A DNA stretch of 64,000 bases from Microbacterium schleiferi (lineage in GTDB: Bacteria; Actinomycetota; Actinomycetes; Actinomycetales; Microbacteriaceae). Below the pieces are notes generated by a model. It did not search any database, had not been told where the DNA came from, and saw only the letters and a list, made by a program, of their open reading frames with translations. Shown here in pieces: positions 50,665 to 59,524 of the stretch. Where the stretch lies: the NCBI RefSeq assembly GCF_020781975.1, contig NZ_JAJGNI010000003.1:293880-357879 (forward strand), read 5' to 3'. Within the stretch, counting starts at the first letter, position 1. Every line of letters starts with the position of its first letter. A program made the translations under genes and the position numbers.

Positions 50665-52058
50665 GGCCTCTCTTCCCCGGGTGCCTGGCGCGCGGGAATG
50701 AGGAACGAGGCGAGAAGCGCCGCGACCGCGAGCACCGCGATCAGCCCGAACGCGAGTGCGTAGGACGCAGGATCCGGTTCGTCTCCGCTCGTAGCGAGCA
50801 GCGCCGCGCACCCTGCTGCCCCGAACGCGCCGCCGATCTGACGTGCGGCGATGTTGACGCCGCTGACGCTCGAGATCGTGTCGTCATCCGTGACGTCGAC
50901 GAGCACGTTGACCAGGCCCGCCGAGCCCGTGGCGACGCCCGCACCGACGAGGACGGAGCCGGCGAGCAGAGTCGGCAGCGTATGAGCCCCGGCGGCGAGG
51001 ATGATGCCACCGATGACCGTGGCCGCTGCGCCGAGAACCGCGGGTCCGCGCCTGCCGAGGCGTCGTCGCAGGATGCCTGACAGCGGCCCGACCGCCGCCA
51101 TCGCCGCGGTCGCGGGTAGGAGCAGGAGCCCCGCGAGCGTGGCCGGTGTCAGCGGCCCCGCAGTGGCATCCCCGACTTCGATGAAGACCGGGAGGGCGAC
51201 GAACGTTGCGAACAGGGCGGCGCCGAGGAACAGGGAGGTCACGTGCGAGGTCCAAAGCGCCCGGACACGGAGGTGTGAGACGCCCGCGGACTCTGAGCGT
51301 CTGACCACTCGCCATGCCCACACGGAGATGACAGCTGTGCCGGCGGCCAGGCTCCCGCCGGTGAGCGCGACCTCGGCGTCGGAGCGTGGGGCCTCGGTGA
51401 CCGCGAAGAGCAGGATCGCCACACCGACCGCGAGCAGCAGCGAAGACCCGAGGTGGAGCGGCTGGCGATCCGCGCGCGGCGCCTCGGCGAGACCGAATGT
51501 CATCACTCCGGCAACGGCGAGCAGCACGAACGGCAGCCATGCAAGAGCCTGAGTGCCGACACGGTCGACGAGGATGCCGGCGATGACGACCCCGAGTCCT
51601 GTTCCGGTCGCGAAGGTTCCCGTGAGCAGCCCGACGGCGAGCGGACGTTGCGCTTCGGGAACGGCGCGGCCCGCGAGGGCGATCGCCAGCGGAAAGACTC
51701 CGCCGCCGAGGCCCTGCAGTGTTCGACCCGCGATCAACTCGCCCATCGAGCCGGCGAGGCCCGCGATCGCGAGGCCGACCATGACGACCGGTATCAGGAT
51801 CAGCAGGACCAGCCGGGGTCCGAACGTGTCGCCGAGCCGTCCGATCACGGGTGTCGTTGTCGCTGCGACGACGAGCACGATCGTGAGTGTCCAGCTCGAC
51901 TCCGCCGCTGTCGTACCGAACTGATCCGCAGTGATCGCGAGCGTCGGCGCGACCATCGAGAGGGGGAGTGCTGCGCCCAGGGTTGCGATGACGAGGGTAA
52001 CGACGCTCACGACGCCGCGGTGCGACATCCGTGCGCGCACCGGTTCGCTCTGGGCCAT
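50661..52058 (-). CDS. MFS transporter, 14-TM DHA2-like drug exporter
   Basis: A 465-residue protein with about 14 hydrophobic segments. The MFS motif A analogue is GRLGDTFGPRLVLL, and GRTLQGLGGGVFPLAIALAG is the motif C-like antiport region of DHA2 exporters. Substrate unknown. On the minus strand TAGCGT lies six bases before the ATG with no Shine-Dalgarno, so the mRNA is probably leaderless. It is the last host gene before the tRNA region. Confidence 0.88.
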   Translation of the reverse strand: MAQSEPVRARMSHRGVVSVVTLVIATLGAALPLSMVAPTLAITADQFGTTAAESSWTLTIVLVVAATTTPVIGRLGDTFGPRLVLLILIPVVMVGLAIAGLAGSMGELIAGRTLQGLGGGVFPLAIALAGRAVPEAQRPLAVGLLTGTFATGTGLGVVIAGILVDRVGTQALAWLPFVLLAVAGVMTFGLAEAPRADRQPLHLGSSLLLAVGVAILLFAVTEAPRSDAEVALTGGSLAAGTAVISVWAWRVVRRSESAGVSHLRVRALWTSHVTSLFLGAALFATFVALPVFIEVGDATAGPLTPATLAGLLLLPATAAMAAVGPLSGILRRRLGRRGPAVLGAAATVIGGIILAAGAHTLPTLLAGSVLVGAGVATGSAGLVNVLVDVTDDDTISSVSGVNIAARQIGGAFGAAGCAALLATSGDEPDPASYALAFGLIAVLAVAALLASFLIPARQAPGEERP

Positions 52059-52064
52059 GCATCC

Positions 52065-52070
52065 ACGCTA
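52065..52070 (-). promoter_or_regulatory. Probable leaderless promoter (-10) of the MFS gene
   Basis: TAGCGT on the minus strand, six bases before ATG 52058. Confidence 0.4.
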
Positions 52071-52162
52071 CCGACGGATGCCGAACCCGCCGGCGAGCTC
52101 GATTCTCGACTGGCTGCGGGACCGGCTAGGATAGGGGAGTTGTCCGCGCTTCGGTGCGGCTC

Positions 52163-52210
<48 letters not shown>

Positions 52211-52253
52211 TTACCCCGCTCTCGTCGCCCCGAACAACTGAATATCCATGCCA

Positions 52254-52330
52254 CGGGCTGTGGCGCAGCTTGGTAGCGCACCTGACTGGGGGTCAGGGGG
52301 TCGCAGGTTCAAATCCTGTCAGCCCGACCA
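52254..52330 (+). tRNA. tRNA-Pro (anticodon GGG), complete, CCA encoded
   Basis: Acceptor CGGGCTG pairs with CAGCCCG, D arm GCGC/GCGC, anticodon arm CCTGA-CTGGGGG-TCAGG and T arm GCAGG-TTCAAAT-CCTGT are all intact. CCA is encoded (52328-52330). It overlaps antisense the last codons of the serine recombinase. Confidence 0.95.
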
Positions 52331-54101
52331 ATACAGGCTTATTCAAACCTTTGGACTGAGTAAGCGGGTATAGGTCTGAAAGAGAGTCTTCCGCAGAAAT
52401 GCGGGAGGCTCTCTTTTCTTTGGCGGGTGTGTGGGCGGTCGCGGAGAGGCGACGCTGTGCGCGCCAGTCATGCAGACCGGCGTTGAGTTCAGTGCGTTCG
52501 ACGCCGATATTCACCTCTCGGTCGGTGACCTGGACGTCGAGTCGGGCGAAGAACGCGGTGAGAAGCTCGCGGCGGACGTTGTCGGGCAGTTGCCTGTAGA
52601 GCGCCGCGGGATCGTCAAGGAGATCGACGAACGCAAAGGCCTTGTCCACACCGTGCCGGATGCGTTCGACCGTCCGTGTGAGCTTCTCGGTGATGGCGCC
52701 CTTCTGGAGCGTCACGTACTCGAGGCGTTGGCGCAGCTTGTCGACGGCGATCGTTCCGTCGGCGGCGAGCTCGATGAGCCGCTCCTCCTGGCCCTCGAGC
52801 TTCTTGAGCTGCGTGCGCAGGGCGTCCTTCTCCTCCTGATCCGCGGCTTGGAGTTCGACGAGAGCGCGTCGAACTTCCTCACGTACGGACGTGATGTCGT
52901 CAGCATCGAAGCGCTCAGCCGCGACCCGTCGCGCCACCTCGTCTTCGAGCTCGTCGAGACGCGCCGACGGCATCGAGCAGTGACCGCGCTGCTTCGCTGT
53001 GCAGACGTAGTACTCGTACGTGCCGCCGTGCCCCTTGTTCTGGCTGTAGACGAGTCGACTCGTGCGCCCCTCTGACTTGCATTCGGCGCAGTACAGCAGG
53101 CCGCGCAGGAAGTGGAAGTGAATCCGGTCACGGTCACCTTTGCGATTGCGTCCGTCGAGGATCTTCTGCACCGAGAGGAACAACTCTTTCGAGATGAGCG
53201 GCGTGTGCCTACCCGGGTGGAGCTTCCCCTTGTAGCGGATCACTCCGGTGTAATAAGGGTCACGCAGGATCATGGCGAGCTGGCTGCTCGACAGCGGCCT
53301 TGCGGCGCGCTTGCTCGACTGCCGCGTGGTCAGGCCTTGATCTTCGAGCATCATCTGGAGCTGTGTGATCGAGAACTGGTTCGTGGCGTACTGTTCGAAG
53401 GCCCAGATGATGAGCGGTGCGCGGACGGGGTCGACGTCGATCGTGTTGACGAGGCGTCCGTCGAAGTCCTTGCGCACGTTGAGGTAGCCAAGCTTCGCTC
53501 GCCCGACGCTTCCGCCCCGCTCGACTTTGTGGGCCATCTTGATTCGGATGTCCTCACCGCTCATGCGGACTTGGAGTTCGTTGACGACGTCGGTGATGGC
53601 CTCCATCGCATCGCCCATGTACCCGTCGCCGAAGTTCTCCTTGGCCGAGATCAGCTCGACCCCCTTGTCGCGCAGTTGGCGCTTGGTGATGGCAGCGTCG
53701 AGGTGGTTGCGGAAGACGCGAGAGCGCATGTAGATCACGACGTAGCGGATGTCGGGGTTGGCATCGACGAAGCGGAGGAGCTTCTTGAACTCTGGCCGCT
53801 TGTCGATGGTCTGCGCCGACTGGCCAGGTTCGACAAACTCGCGGAGGATCGGTACGCCGAGCTCCTTCGCCTTGCGGATCACCCACTCTCGCTGCGTTGC
53901 GATGCTGTTGCCATCTTCATCGAGATCAGCAGCGGTATTGAGCTGACGAGTCGTGGATACGCGCAGATAGCTGATAGCCAGGCCTGTGCGGAGCGGAATG
54001 TGTATCCCATCGTCATCCTCAAATAGATGCTCGAGTCCGGTGATGGATGTGAGATTCGGCTGCGCCAGGGTGGCTGCCGCTTCCTCGCCTTCTTGGTACA
54101 T
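52293..54101 (-). CDS. Large serine recombinase (integrase)
   Basis: A 602-residue protein. A resolvase catalytic domain has the nucleophile Ser49 in AISYLRVSTTRQ, then VVIYMRSRVFRN. A recombinase domain follows (LGYLNVRKDFDGR, DPYYTGVIRYKGK), then a zinc ribbon (LYCAEC and GHCSMPSA cysteines) and a coiled coil (~430-500). It would integrate and excise the element. ATG 54101 has a strong AAGGAGGG six bases upstream; ATG 54251 is an alternative that overlaps the previous gene and adds 50 residues. The last ~12 codons (VGLTGFEPATP) are antisense to tRNA-Pro, so the C-terminus is encoded by the junction. Confidence 0.9.
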   Translation of the reverse strand: MYQEGEEAAATLAQPNLTSITGLEHLFEDDDGIHIPLRTGLAISYLRVSTTRQLNTAADLDEDGNSIATQREWVIRKAKELGVPILREFVEPGQSAQTIDKRPEFKKLLRFVDANPDIRYVVIYMRSRVFRNHLDAAITKRQLRDKGVELISAKENFGDGYMGDAMEAITDVVNELQVRMSGEDIRIKMAHKVERGGSVGRAKLGYLNVRKDFDGRLVNTIDVDPVRAPLIIWAFEQYATNQFSITQLQMMLEDQGLTTRQSSKRAARPLSSSQLAMILRDPYYTGVIRYKGKLHPGRHTPLISKELFLSVQKILDGRNRKGDRDRIHFHFLRGLLYCAECKSEGRTSRLVYSQNKGHGGTYEYYVCTAKQRGHCSMPSARLDELEDEVARRVAAERFDADDITSVREEVRRALVELQAADQEEKDALRTQLKKLEGQEERLIELAADGTIAVDKLRQRLEYVTLQKGAITEKLTRTVERIRHGVDKAFAFVDLLDDPAALYRQLPDNVRRELLTAFFARLDVQVTDREVNIGVERTELNAGLHDWRAQRRLSATAHTPAKEKRASRISAEDSLSDLYPLTQSKGLNKPVLVGLTGFEPATP

Positions 54102-54237
54102 ATGAGGCCCTCCTTCGGTTAGGTCCTCCGGATTTACGCTCTTCTTGGCCAAGAAGTCCAGCCCTTCGTCTGTTTTCCGGGCACCTCGACCGCCGTCCAC
54201 CTGGGGAACGTCGGCGATGTAGTTTTCACCTCGCTCG

Positions 54238-54444
54238 TCACTCGTTTTCATGTCGGTCTTCCCTCTCAATGTCAGATCCGCCGCCCTGCATTGGTGCGTC
54301 GAGATGCGCCACGATTCCGAGCAGAATGCGAGCGAGTCGCCTCGGGTCCGGGCGCGCTCTCCACGCCGGGGTGACCGAGATATCGCGCTCCGCGCGCGGG
54401 CGTCCACGCCTCTTTGGCTCGAGCTGGCTAGGTACCGAACGCAT
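54238..54444 (-). CDS. Small Arg-rich hypothetical protein
   Basis: A 68-residue protein (MRSVPSQLEPKRRGRPRAER start) with a Pro/Arg-rich basic N-terminus and a short amphipathic helix (RRLARILLGIVAHL). It overlaps the stop of the ArdA-like gene by 17 bases and may overlap the longer recombinase start by 14, so it fits the operon. No known family is recognised. Confidence 0.55.
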   Translation of the reverse strand: MRSVPSQLEPKRRGRPRAERDISVTPAWRARPDPRRLARILLGIVAHLDAPMQGGGSDIEREDRHENE

Positions 54445-55252
54445 GGAGGCGGCCTCCTTCTTCGATCAGGTCGTAGGCTTCTCGCGTCTGTTGGATGACG
54501 TAGTCAACGTGGAGTTCGACGGCGTCGGGCGGTAGCCCGTGATCGTCGGCCCAGTTGGCAAGTTCGATCTCCCAATCCTCGAGCGGGCTGAGGAAGTGGG
54601 CGGCGTCTTCGTAGGAGTCGAAGCTTCCGGCGTAGTTCTCGTTGAAGGTGTCGAGCAGGTCATTGTCGGCGGCGTTCACGTCGGGGAGCGACAGATATGC
54701 GCGAAAGGCTGCACCGAAGAACTCTGCGCACTCTTCGAGGCCGCCGACGAGGGTCTCGATGTCTTTGCTGTTGAGGGTGCCGGGGACGTAGATGGTGGTC
54801 GGGTGTCCGCTTGTGGTGACTCGGGTGCGCACGAGGATGCGGTCGAGACTGGGTGGTTGAGCTGCGTCGCGTGGTCTCACTCCGGAGCCGCGGTTCTCGG
54901 CTGCGACGAGGTAGGTGCCGAGCCAGTTGATCAGCTCCTTGACCTTGGGGGTTGCCTCTTCTGCGTTGTAGAGGTCGAGATATTCATCGCGCAGGTCGAA
55001 GTAGCTTCCTTCGCCGTCTCTTGCGAACGCTGCGAGGCGGGACTCGGGGCCGAGTGCCCGTCCAAGTGTGTGGGCAATGCAGCGCGCCGTGCCTTCGTCG
55101 ATCTCGGTCTTGTTCGCCAGCGCCCTGGCGATGCCTTCTTGGAGGGGTTGTTCGAATCGGCGGGCGACGACTTCGAGGCGACGCCAGTCGGGCGTGGTGC
55201 GCTCGGGGGCGAGGCGGGTTTCCACGATTGGGGTTGGCTCATGCTCGGTCAT
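54428..55252 (-). CDS. Hypothetical protein with ArdA-like C-terminal region
   Basis: A 274-residue acidic protein. The last ~75 residues (FNENYAGSFDSYEDAAHFL ... DYVIQQTREAYDLIEEGG ... AFGT) follow the pattern of ArdA antirestriction proteins, which mimic B-form DNA and inhibit type I restriction enzymes during conjugation. The N-terminal ~180 residues are not recognised. The start overlaps the preceding stop (ATGA). The ArdA link is from pattern recall and should be tested by profile search. Confidence 0.55.
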   Translation of the reverse strand: MTEHEPTPIVETRLAPERTTPDWRRLEVVARRFEQPLQEGIARALANKTEIDEGTARCIAHTLGRALGPESRLAAFARDGEGSYFDLRDEYLDLYNAEEATPKVKELINWLGTYLVAAENRGSGVRPRDAAQPPSLDRILVRTRVTTSGHPTTIYVPGTLNSKDIETLVGGLEECAEFFGAAFRAYLSLPDVNAADNDLLDTFNENYAGSFDSYEDAAHFLSPLEDWEIELANWADDHGLPPDAVELHVDYVIQQTREAYDLIEEGGRLHAFGT

Positions 55253-55566
55253 GACCGTCGCTCCGCGGTGATGATGTAGCGGCCGAGAGCGTCGAGCCAC
55301 GATTCCCGCTCGAGGGGAACGGTGACGTGGTTGAGTTCGGTGAGCGCTGCCTCGGCATCGAGGATTCCGGTCGCGGCGAAGCGTTCCAGTGCGCCACCGG
55401 AGCCGTCGTGGATGGTTGCGGCGATGAGGCGTGCGAGGCGGGTGTGCTGCGTGTGCGGATCGAGGGCGAGCCAGGCGTCGATGACGAACTTCGCGTGCTC
55501 GGTCTGATCGACCTTCCCTAGCCAGTTCGGCAGCGGGTTATTCTGGTGGGTGAGGTTGGTGTTCAT
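55249..55566 (-). CDS. Hypothetical protein
   Basis: A 105-residue mostly helical protein (MNTNLTHQNNPLPNWLGKV start; HTRLARLIAATIHDGSGG middle). AAAGGAGG lies just before the ATG, a strong ribosome binding site. It overlaps the replication-relaxation gene stop and the ArdA-like start, so the three are co-translated. No family recognised. Confidence 0.65.
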   Translation of the reverse strand: MNTNLTHQNNPLPNWLGKVDQTEHAKFVIDAWLALDPHTQHTRLARLIAATIHDGSGGALERFAATGILDAEAALTELNHVTVPLERESWLDALGRYIITAERRS

Positions 55567-56408
55567 GGTGTTCCTCCTTTCGGGGTGAGTGATGGGTGCG
55601 GCCCGTACGGGGCCAGAGTGGCGAGGGCCTGCTCGCTGGTGATGACGGTGAACAGCGACCCGTCGAGTTCGCGGTCCTCGTCGATAGCGGCCCGGATCTT
55701 CCGTGCCCGATCGGGGCTGGGAACGATCCAGACGACGGCTGGGTAGAGGTCCCGCTGCTGTTGCTCAATGCCGGTCCGGTAGTGCCGTTGGTAGGTAGCG
55801 CATTTTCGGAGTACGGCGGGGAGGTGTTCGGTAGCGCGGTCGACTTCCACGAATGAGTGGGTCTCGGTGGTGGCGTCGGCGGTCACGACCACCAGGTCGG
55901 GCTTGAGTGTGATGACGGTTGCCCCGGCGCCGGTGAAGCTTCTCCAGCTCGCGGGTTCGAGTTCCAGCTCGAGTAGTTCGAACCGGTCAGCGTTGCCCTG
56001 CTCGATGAGACTGACAGCGACGTCAGCGATGGCGAGGGTGTGCTCAGTGAATGCGCGGCCCGGTTCGTCGTAGCGGCGTCGGATGGGTTCACCGCGTTGC
56101 GCTCGAAGGTGACGGTCTCCGGCTGCGGCGAGTTGCCAGATGGTGACGGCGGAGCCGTGCTTGATGCCGCCGATCCGACGTTGGAGCCGGGCGATGGCCC
56201 CGCGTGTTTCGAGGCGACGGAGCACACGAGTGGTGCCACGCGTCGCCCCACTCACCGTCCTGTGCGTCCCGAGTGGCGCTGCAGGAAAGTGCAGGCGCTG
56301 CAGCTGGCGAGTCGTGAGAAGCCGGAACCGTTCGAGGTCTTCGAGAATCTCTTCGTCTCTTCTCGTCAACTTCCCTTCGAGGCTTCGGGCGCCATGAGTG
56401 GCCATCAT
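55563..56408 (-). CDS. Replication-relaxation family protein
   Basis: This 281-residue protein begins with a winged-helix-like segment (KLTRRDEEILEDLERFRLLT then RQLQRLHF), has a second basic part (TRVLRRLETRGAIARLQRR), and a PD-(D/E)xK-like core (LKPDLVVVT ... HSFVEVDRATEHLP). This matches replication-relaxation proteins of actinobacterial and Firmicutes plasmids and ICEs, possibly an accessory relaxation/initiation factor. Two adjacent ATGs (56408, 56405) are possible starts. Confidence 0.8.
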   Translation of the reverse strand: MMATHGARSLEGKLTRRDEEILEDLERFRLLTTRQLQRLHFPAAPLGTHRTVSGATRGTTRVLRRLETRGAIARLQRRIGGIKHGSAVTIWQLAAAGDRHLRAQRGEPIRRRYDEPGRAFTEHTLAIADVAVSLIEQGNADRFELLELELEPASWRSFTGAGATVITLKPDLVVVTADATTETHSFVEVDRATEHLPAVLRKCATYQRHYRTGIEQQQRDLYPAVVWIVPSPDRARKIRAAIDEDRELDGSLFTVITSEQALATLAPYGPHPSLTPKGGTP

Positions 56409-56733
56409 GGGGTGGGCCTCCGTGCTGAGGGAAATGCTGCTGCAAGGCAGGGAGAGTCCGCGCCAGGTGTTGCCACCTTGGGGCGGAACAGCGCCGCGGG
56501 GGGTGCCCCTATGTCTTTCGTCAAGCGCCGATCGACGATTTCTGCCTTCCGCTGGGCAGGCTTTCGACCGGTGAAAGTTCGTGGGTCTGAAAGAGGTCCA
56601 GAGGAATGCTGATCTGGAAGGTCGGGGGAAGTGTGATTGCCGCCGGATGTACGTGGTGTTGGCCCACTATTTGTTCCGATCGTGATGGTCTGGATTGAAC
56701 GTGTTCGCGGTGGGAGGCGAAACGCCCCACTGC
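56409..56733. other. Gene-poor 325-base gap in the element
   Basis: Reading frames across it have implausible composition. Short inverted matches occur (CTTTCaccggtcGAAAG at about 56565) and a TTGACG on the minus strand near 56518 lacks a good -10. It should contain the promoter for the replication-relaxation operon, but I cannot identify it. Confidence 0.4.
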
Positions 56734-57144
56734 TCAGTGCGTTGGAGGGTCGCCGGCATCGGAAGAGCGGATCTGGCTCGGGTCGCTCGGCCAGATCACT
56801 CGCAGCACGTTGATCACGTCCTCGGGGGCGGTGCCAGTGGACTCGGCGTCGGCGATCAGATCCCGTATGCGTCGTATGACCGATCGCGGGAGCACCGCCG
56901 CGGACTCTGCGACGCGTGTGCCCGCGGCGGTGCGGGTGACGACGAGACCGTCCTGCTCGAGTAGCTTGTAGGCCTTCGCTGCGGTGCCGGGGGCGACTCC
57001 CAAATCGCTCGCGGTTTGTCGAACGGTCGGTAAGCGTTCGTTTGCTCCTAGTTGCCCAGAAACGATGAGTCCCCGCAATTGCCGGTAGATCCCCATCGCT
57101 GGGTTCCCCTCCTCCGTCGAAGACAGGATCGGATGGGTTGTCAC
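56734..57144 (-). CDS. GntR-family transcriptional regulator (YtrA subgroup)
   Basis: A 136-residue protein. IYRQLRGLIVSGQLGANERLP leads into the winged helix LPTVRQTASDLGVAPGTAAK and AYKLLEQDGLVVTRTAAGTRV. It is short, with no large effector domain, as in YtrA-type regulators that control membrane transport genes. GTG 57144 overlaps the stop of the membrane protein (GTGA); ATG 57096 has GGAGGAGG upstream and is a second possibility. Confidence 0.82.
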   Translation of the reverse strand: MTTHPILSSTEEGNPAMGIYRQLRGLIVSGQLGANERLPTVRQTASDLGVAPGTAAKAYKLLEQDGLVVTRTAAGTRVAESAAVLPRSVIRRIRDLIADAESTGTAPEDVINVLRVIWPSDPSQIRSSDAGDPPTH

Positions 57145-58196
57145 AGTGCAGCACCTGCGCTTGTCGTATGGTCGACTGCCTCCGTCGAGGGAACTGTGGT
57201 CGAGTGGTTGCGGCGGCGCAGTCGGCTCGCGACCAGCAGCAGAAGGACGAAGGCTGTGATCTCGAGCGCAGGAGCGAGCCAGCCCCCGGCGGTGGCGAGC
57301 TCGGCGTAGCGCCAGGCCGCTTCGTAGGGTGCGCCTTCGTTCTCGCCCTCGATAACCAGCTGGGAGATTGATCCCGAGCTTGCGATGAATCGCCATGCGC
57401 CGCCTAACGCGAGCAGCATTCCTGCTGTGGCAATACGCACGATTCCAGTTGCGATCTCGCGGCGCTCGAACCGCTCGAGACCGACCGTCTCCGGGCGGAT
57501 GTATGGACGTGCGGCGTTGCAGCGGAGCGCCGCCCAGGTGGCTATCGACAACGCTGCGAGGCAGATGAGGACGGGAACGCCATAGGCCCATCCATAGAAC
57601 CAAAGACGGATCGGGTCGATGGTCGACTCATTCGGCACGGGTATCTCGAGCCAGACGTAGCGACCCTCCCCATCAGGCGATGAGGCCATGCCCGCCGCGA
57701 GTGTTGTCGCGAGCAGCAGAAGCAGAACGATCCCTGCGCCGACGATTCCCCAGTGTGGCCCAAAGCTCACCCACGTGCGCCGGTCAGCGAGCACTACCGG
57801 AATTTCGGAGCGTGCCGTGCCGCGAGAAGCGATGAAGACCAGCGCAATGGCTATCCCGAGGAATGCGCAGAAGACAGGCGTCGCGAATCGCCACCATGAC
57901 ACGACGTCGGCAAGGTTTAAAAGGTAGCCCCGTACGACATTCTCGGTCGCGAACAAGACGATGACGGCTACGGCCGCAACTCCGAGAACTCGATGCTCGG
58001 GCTCGTATCTGGATGCCACGGAACGACCCGGAGCTTCAAACGGTGCTGACGAAGGTCGTTGGTCAGCACCTGCCCTCTTGGTTGCGAGGATGCCGACGGC
58101 AATGACCAGTGCGATCGTCAGAGAGATCAATGGCAATGAAAGAGCCGCAGCCACGACATCTAGCACGCCAATTGAGGTGAATCTGTCCCACGTCAT
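57141..58196 (-). CDS. Polytopic membrane protein of unknown function
   Basis: A ~351-residue protein with about eight TM helices (for example LISLTIALVIAVGILAT, LGVAAVAVIVLFAT, IVGAGIVLLLLLATTLA). No transporter or enzyme motif is visible. It is co-translated with a YtrA-type GntR regulator, whose family usually controls membrane proteins. An inverted repeat lies in its promoter region. The longer upstream frame reads through that repeat, so ATG 58196 is preferred. Confidence 0.75.
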   Translation of the reverse strand: MTWDRFTSIGVLDVVAAALSLPLISLTIALVIAVGILATKRAGADQRPSSAPFEAPGRSVASRYEPEHRVLGVAAVAVIVLFATENVVRGYLLNLADVVSWWRFATPVFCAFLGIAIALVFIASRGTARSEIPVVLADRRTWVSFGPHWGIVGAGIVLLLLLATTLAAGMASSPDGEGRYVWLEIPVPNESTIDPIRLWFYGWAYGVPVLICLAALSIATWAALRCNAARPYIRPETVGLERFERREIATGIVRIATAGMLLALGGAWRFIASSGSISQLVIEGENEGAPYEAAWRYAELATAGGWLAPALEITAFVLLLLVASRLRRRNHSTTVPSTEAVDHTTSAGAAL

Positions 58197-58213
58197 CTGA
58201 ACTCCGCTCGTAT

Positions 58214-58237
58214 CTTGTGTCACATGTCTATCACAAG
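58214..58237. promoter_or_regulatory. Inverted repeat between divergent genes, possible GntR operator
   Basis: CTTGTG-N12-CACAAG, centred 30 bases upstream of ATG 58196 and just before a divergent plus-strand ATG (58246). The adjacent GntR regulator is the natural candidate ligand. Confidence 0.4.
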
Positions 58238-58245
58238 TTGTACCG

Positions 58246-58311
58246 ATGGCAAGATACAAGCCCGGCGGAATCGTGGACGAGGACGAGAATGCTCTTCGGA
58301 TTCGCTCTTAG
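58246..58311 (+). pseudogene. 5' remnant of a gene truncated by the IS110 element
   Basis: A frame beginning MARYKPGGIVDEDE runs only 21 codons and stops at TAG (58309-58311) where insertion-sequence DNA begins. The start region shares the inverted repeat with the divergent membrane-protein gene. It may instead be a chance frame. Confidence 0.35.
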
Positions 58312-58312
58312 C

Positions 58313-59524
58313 TCAGGCCGCCAGTCGAGCGGCGGGCGCTAGGTAGAGGGTGCCGTCTCGGAGCATGGCGTAGAGCACGTCGGAGCGGCGTCGGGCGAGA
58401 GCGAGGAGGGCTTGGTTGTGGCGTTTGCCTTGGGTGATCTTGCGGTCGTAGTAGGCGCGTGAGTCGGGGTCGCGGAGCGCAGCGAATGCGGAGAGGAACA
58501 TCGCGTTCTTCAGCACCTTGTTTCCACGTCGCGACGAGTACTCGCCGCGGATGGATGACCCGGATCTTCGGGTGACGGGGGCGAGGCCCGCGTAGGCGGC
58601 GAGGTGTCCGGCGGTGGGGAAGTGCTTGCCGGCGACTTCGGTAAGGAGTCGAGCTGCGGTCCTGACGCCGACTCCGGGCATGCTCGTCAGGACGGGCTGA
58701 AGAGGGTGCGCATCGACCAGCCTCTCAACCTCCGCCGCGACATCGTCACGCTGCTTCCGCAACGTTGCCAGCTGTGCAGCGAGGCGTGGGATCACGAGCG
58801 CCGCCGCGTTGGTGCCAGTGACGACCACGGACTGCTGGTCGAGCGCGGTGGTGATCTCGTAGGCCCAGTCTCGGCCCTTGCGGGGCGCAAGTTTCAGCAT
58901 CCGCGTCGCGATTCGCTTCTCGCCCGCTGCGCGCAACTGCGCCGGTGACGGCCACCGTTGCAGCAAGTCGAGAATCGCGGGGTGATCCAGTCGCGGCCCG
59001 ATGGCGCGTTCCAGCGCGGGGTGGATCTGGGTCAGCAGTCCGCGGACGCGGTTGCCGACTTGGGTGATCTGGGCGGCGAGGTCGTCGTCGAATCCGCAGA
59101 GCATCGCGAGCTCGGCAACCTGTTCATCCGTCGCCTGGATCGAGCGAAGCGTGTGCGGCATTGTCCGTGCGGTCTCCGCGATGATCGCCGCATCCCTCGC
59201 GTCGGTCTTGGCCTCGCCCGGGTGCAGATCTGCGATGCGTCGCATCGCAAGTCCCGGTAGATATCCGACCAGGGCGCCCGCGGCTTGCGCAACCGCGATC
59301 GGCAGCGCGCCGATCGTTGCCGGCTGATCCACGATCAGCAGCACGATACCGTGCTTCTGCAGGTCGGTGAGCACCGCGCGGAGTCTGCGCTCGTCATTCG
59401 GGAGTGCCCGGTCGTAGAGCTTCTTGCCGGTGCGGTCGAGAGCGACCGCGTGATGCTCGCCTTTCCCGACGTCGAGACCGACGAACACGTCGACCTGGTC
59501 GTAGTTCGCAATCTGGGTGACCAC
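58313..59524 (-). CDS. IS110-family transposase
   Basis: A 403-residue recombinase with an N-terminal RuvC-like DEDD domain (FVGLDVGKGEHHAVAL with Asp18, LLIVDQPATIG, EAKTDARDAAIIAE) and a C-terminal Tnp20 domain (SMPGVGVRTAARLLTE, AAYAGLAPVTRRSGSS) that carries the catalytic serine in this family. GTG 59524 is chosen because GGAGGAGC lies directly upstream. The gene appears intact. IS110 transposases are guided by a bridge RNA from the element's noncoding end. Confidence 0.92.
   Translation of the reverse strand: MVTQIANYDQVDVFVGLDVGKGEHHAVALDRTGKKLYDRALPNDERRLRAVLTDLQKHGIVLLIVDQPATIGALPIAVAQAAGALVGYLPGLAMRRIADLHPGEAKTDARDAAIIAETARTMPHTLRSIQATDEQVAELAMLCGFDDDLAAQITQVGNRVRGLLTQIHPALERAIGPRLDHPAILDLLQRWPSPAQLRAAGEKRIATRMLKLAPRKGRDWAYEITTALDQQSVVVTGTNAAALVIPRLAAQLATLRKQRDDVAAEVERLVDAHPLQPVLTSMPGVGVRTAARLLTEVAGKHFPTAGHLAAYAGLAPVTRRSGSSIRGEYSSRRGNKVLKNAMFLSAFAALRDPDSRAYYDRKITQGKRHNQALLALARRRSDVLYAMLRDGTLYLAPAARLAA

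Noticed and set aside
56405..57154. 249-codon minus-strand frame
   Set aside because: It overlaps the GntR gene in another frame, is Pro/Arg/Ser-rich and has no family resemblance; treated as a shadow.
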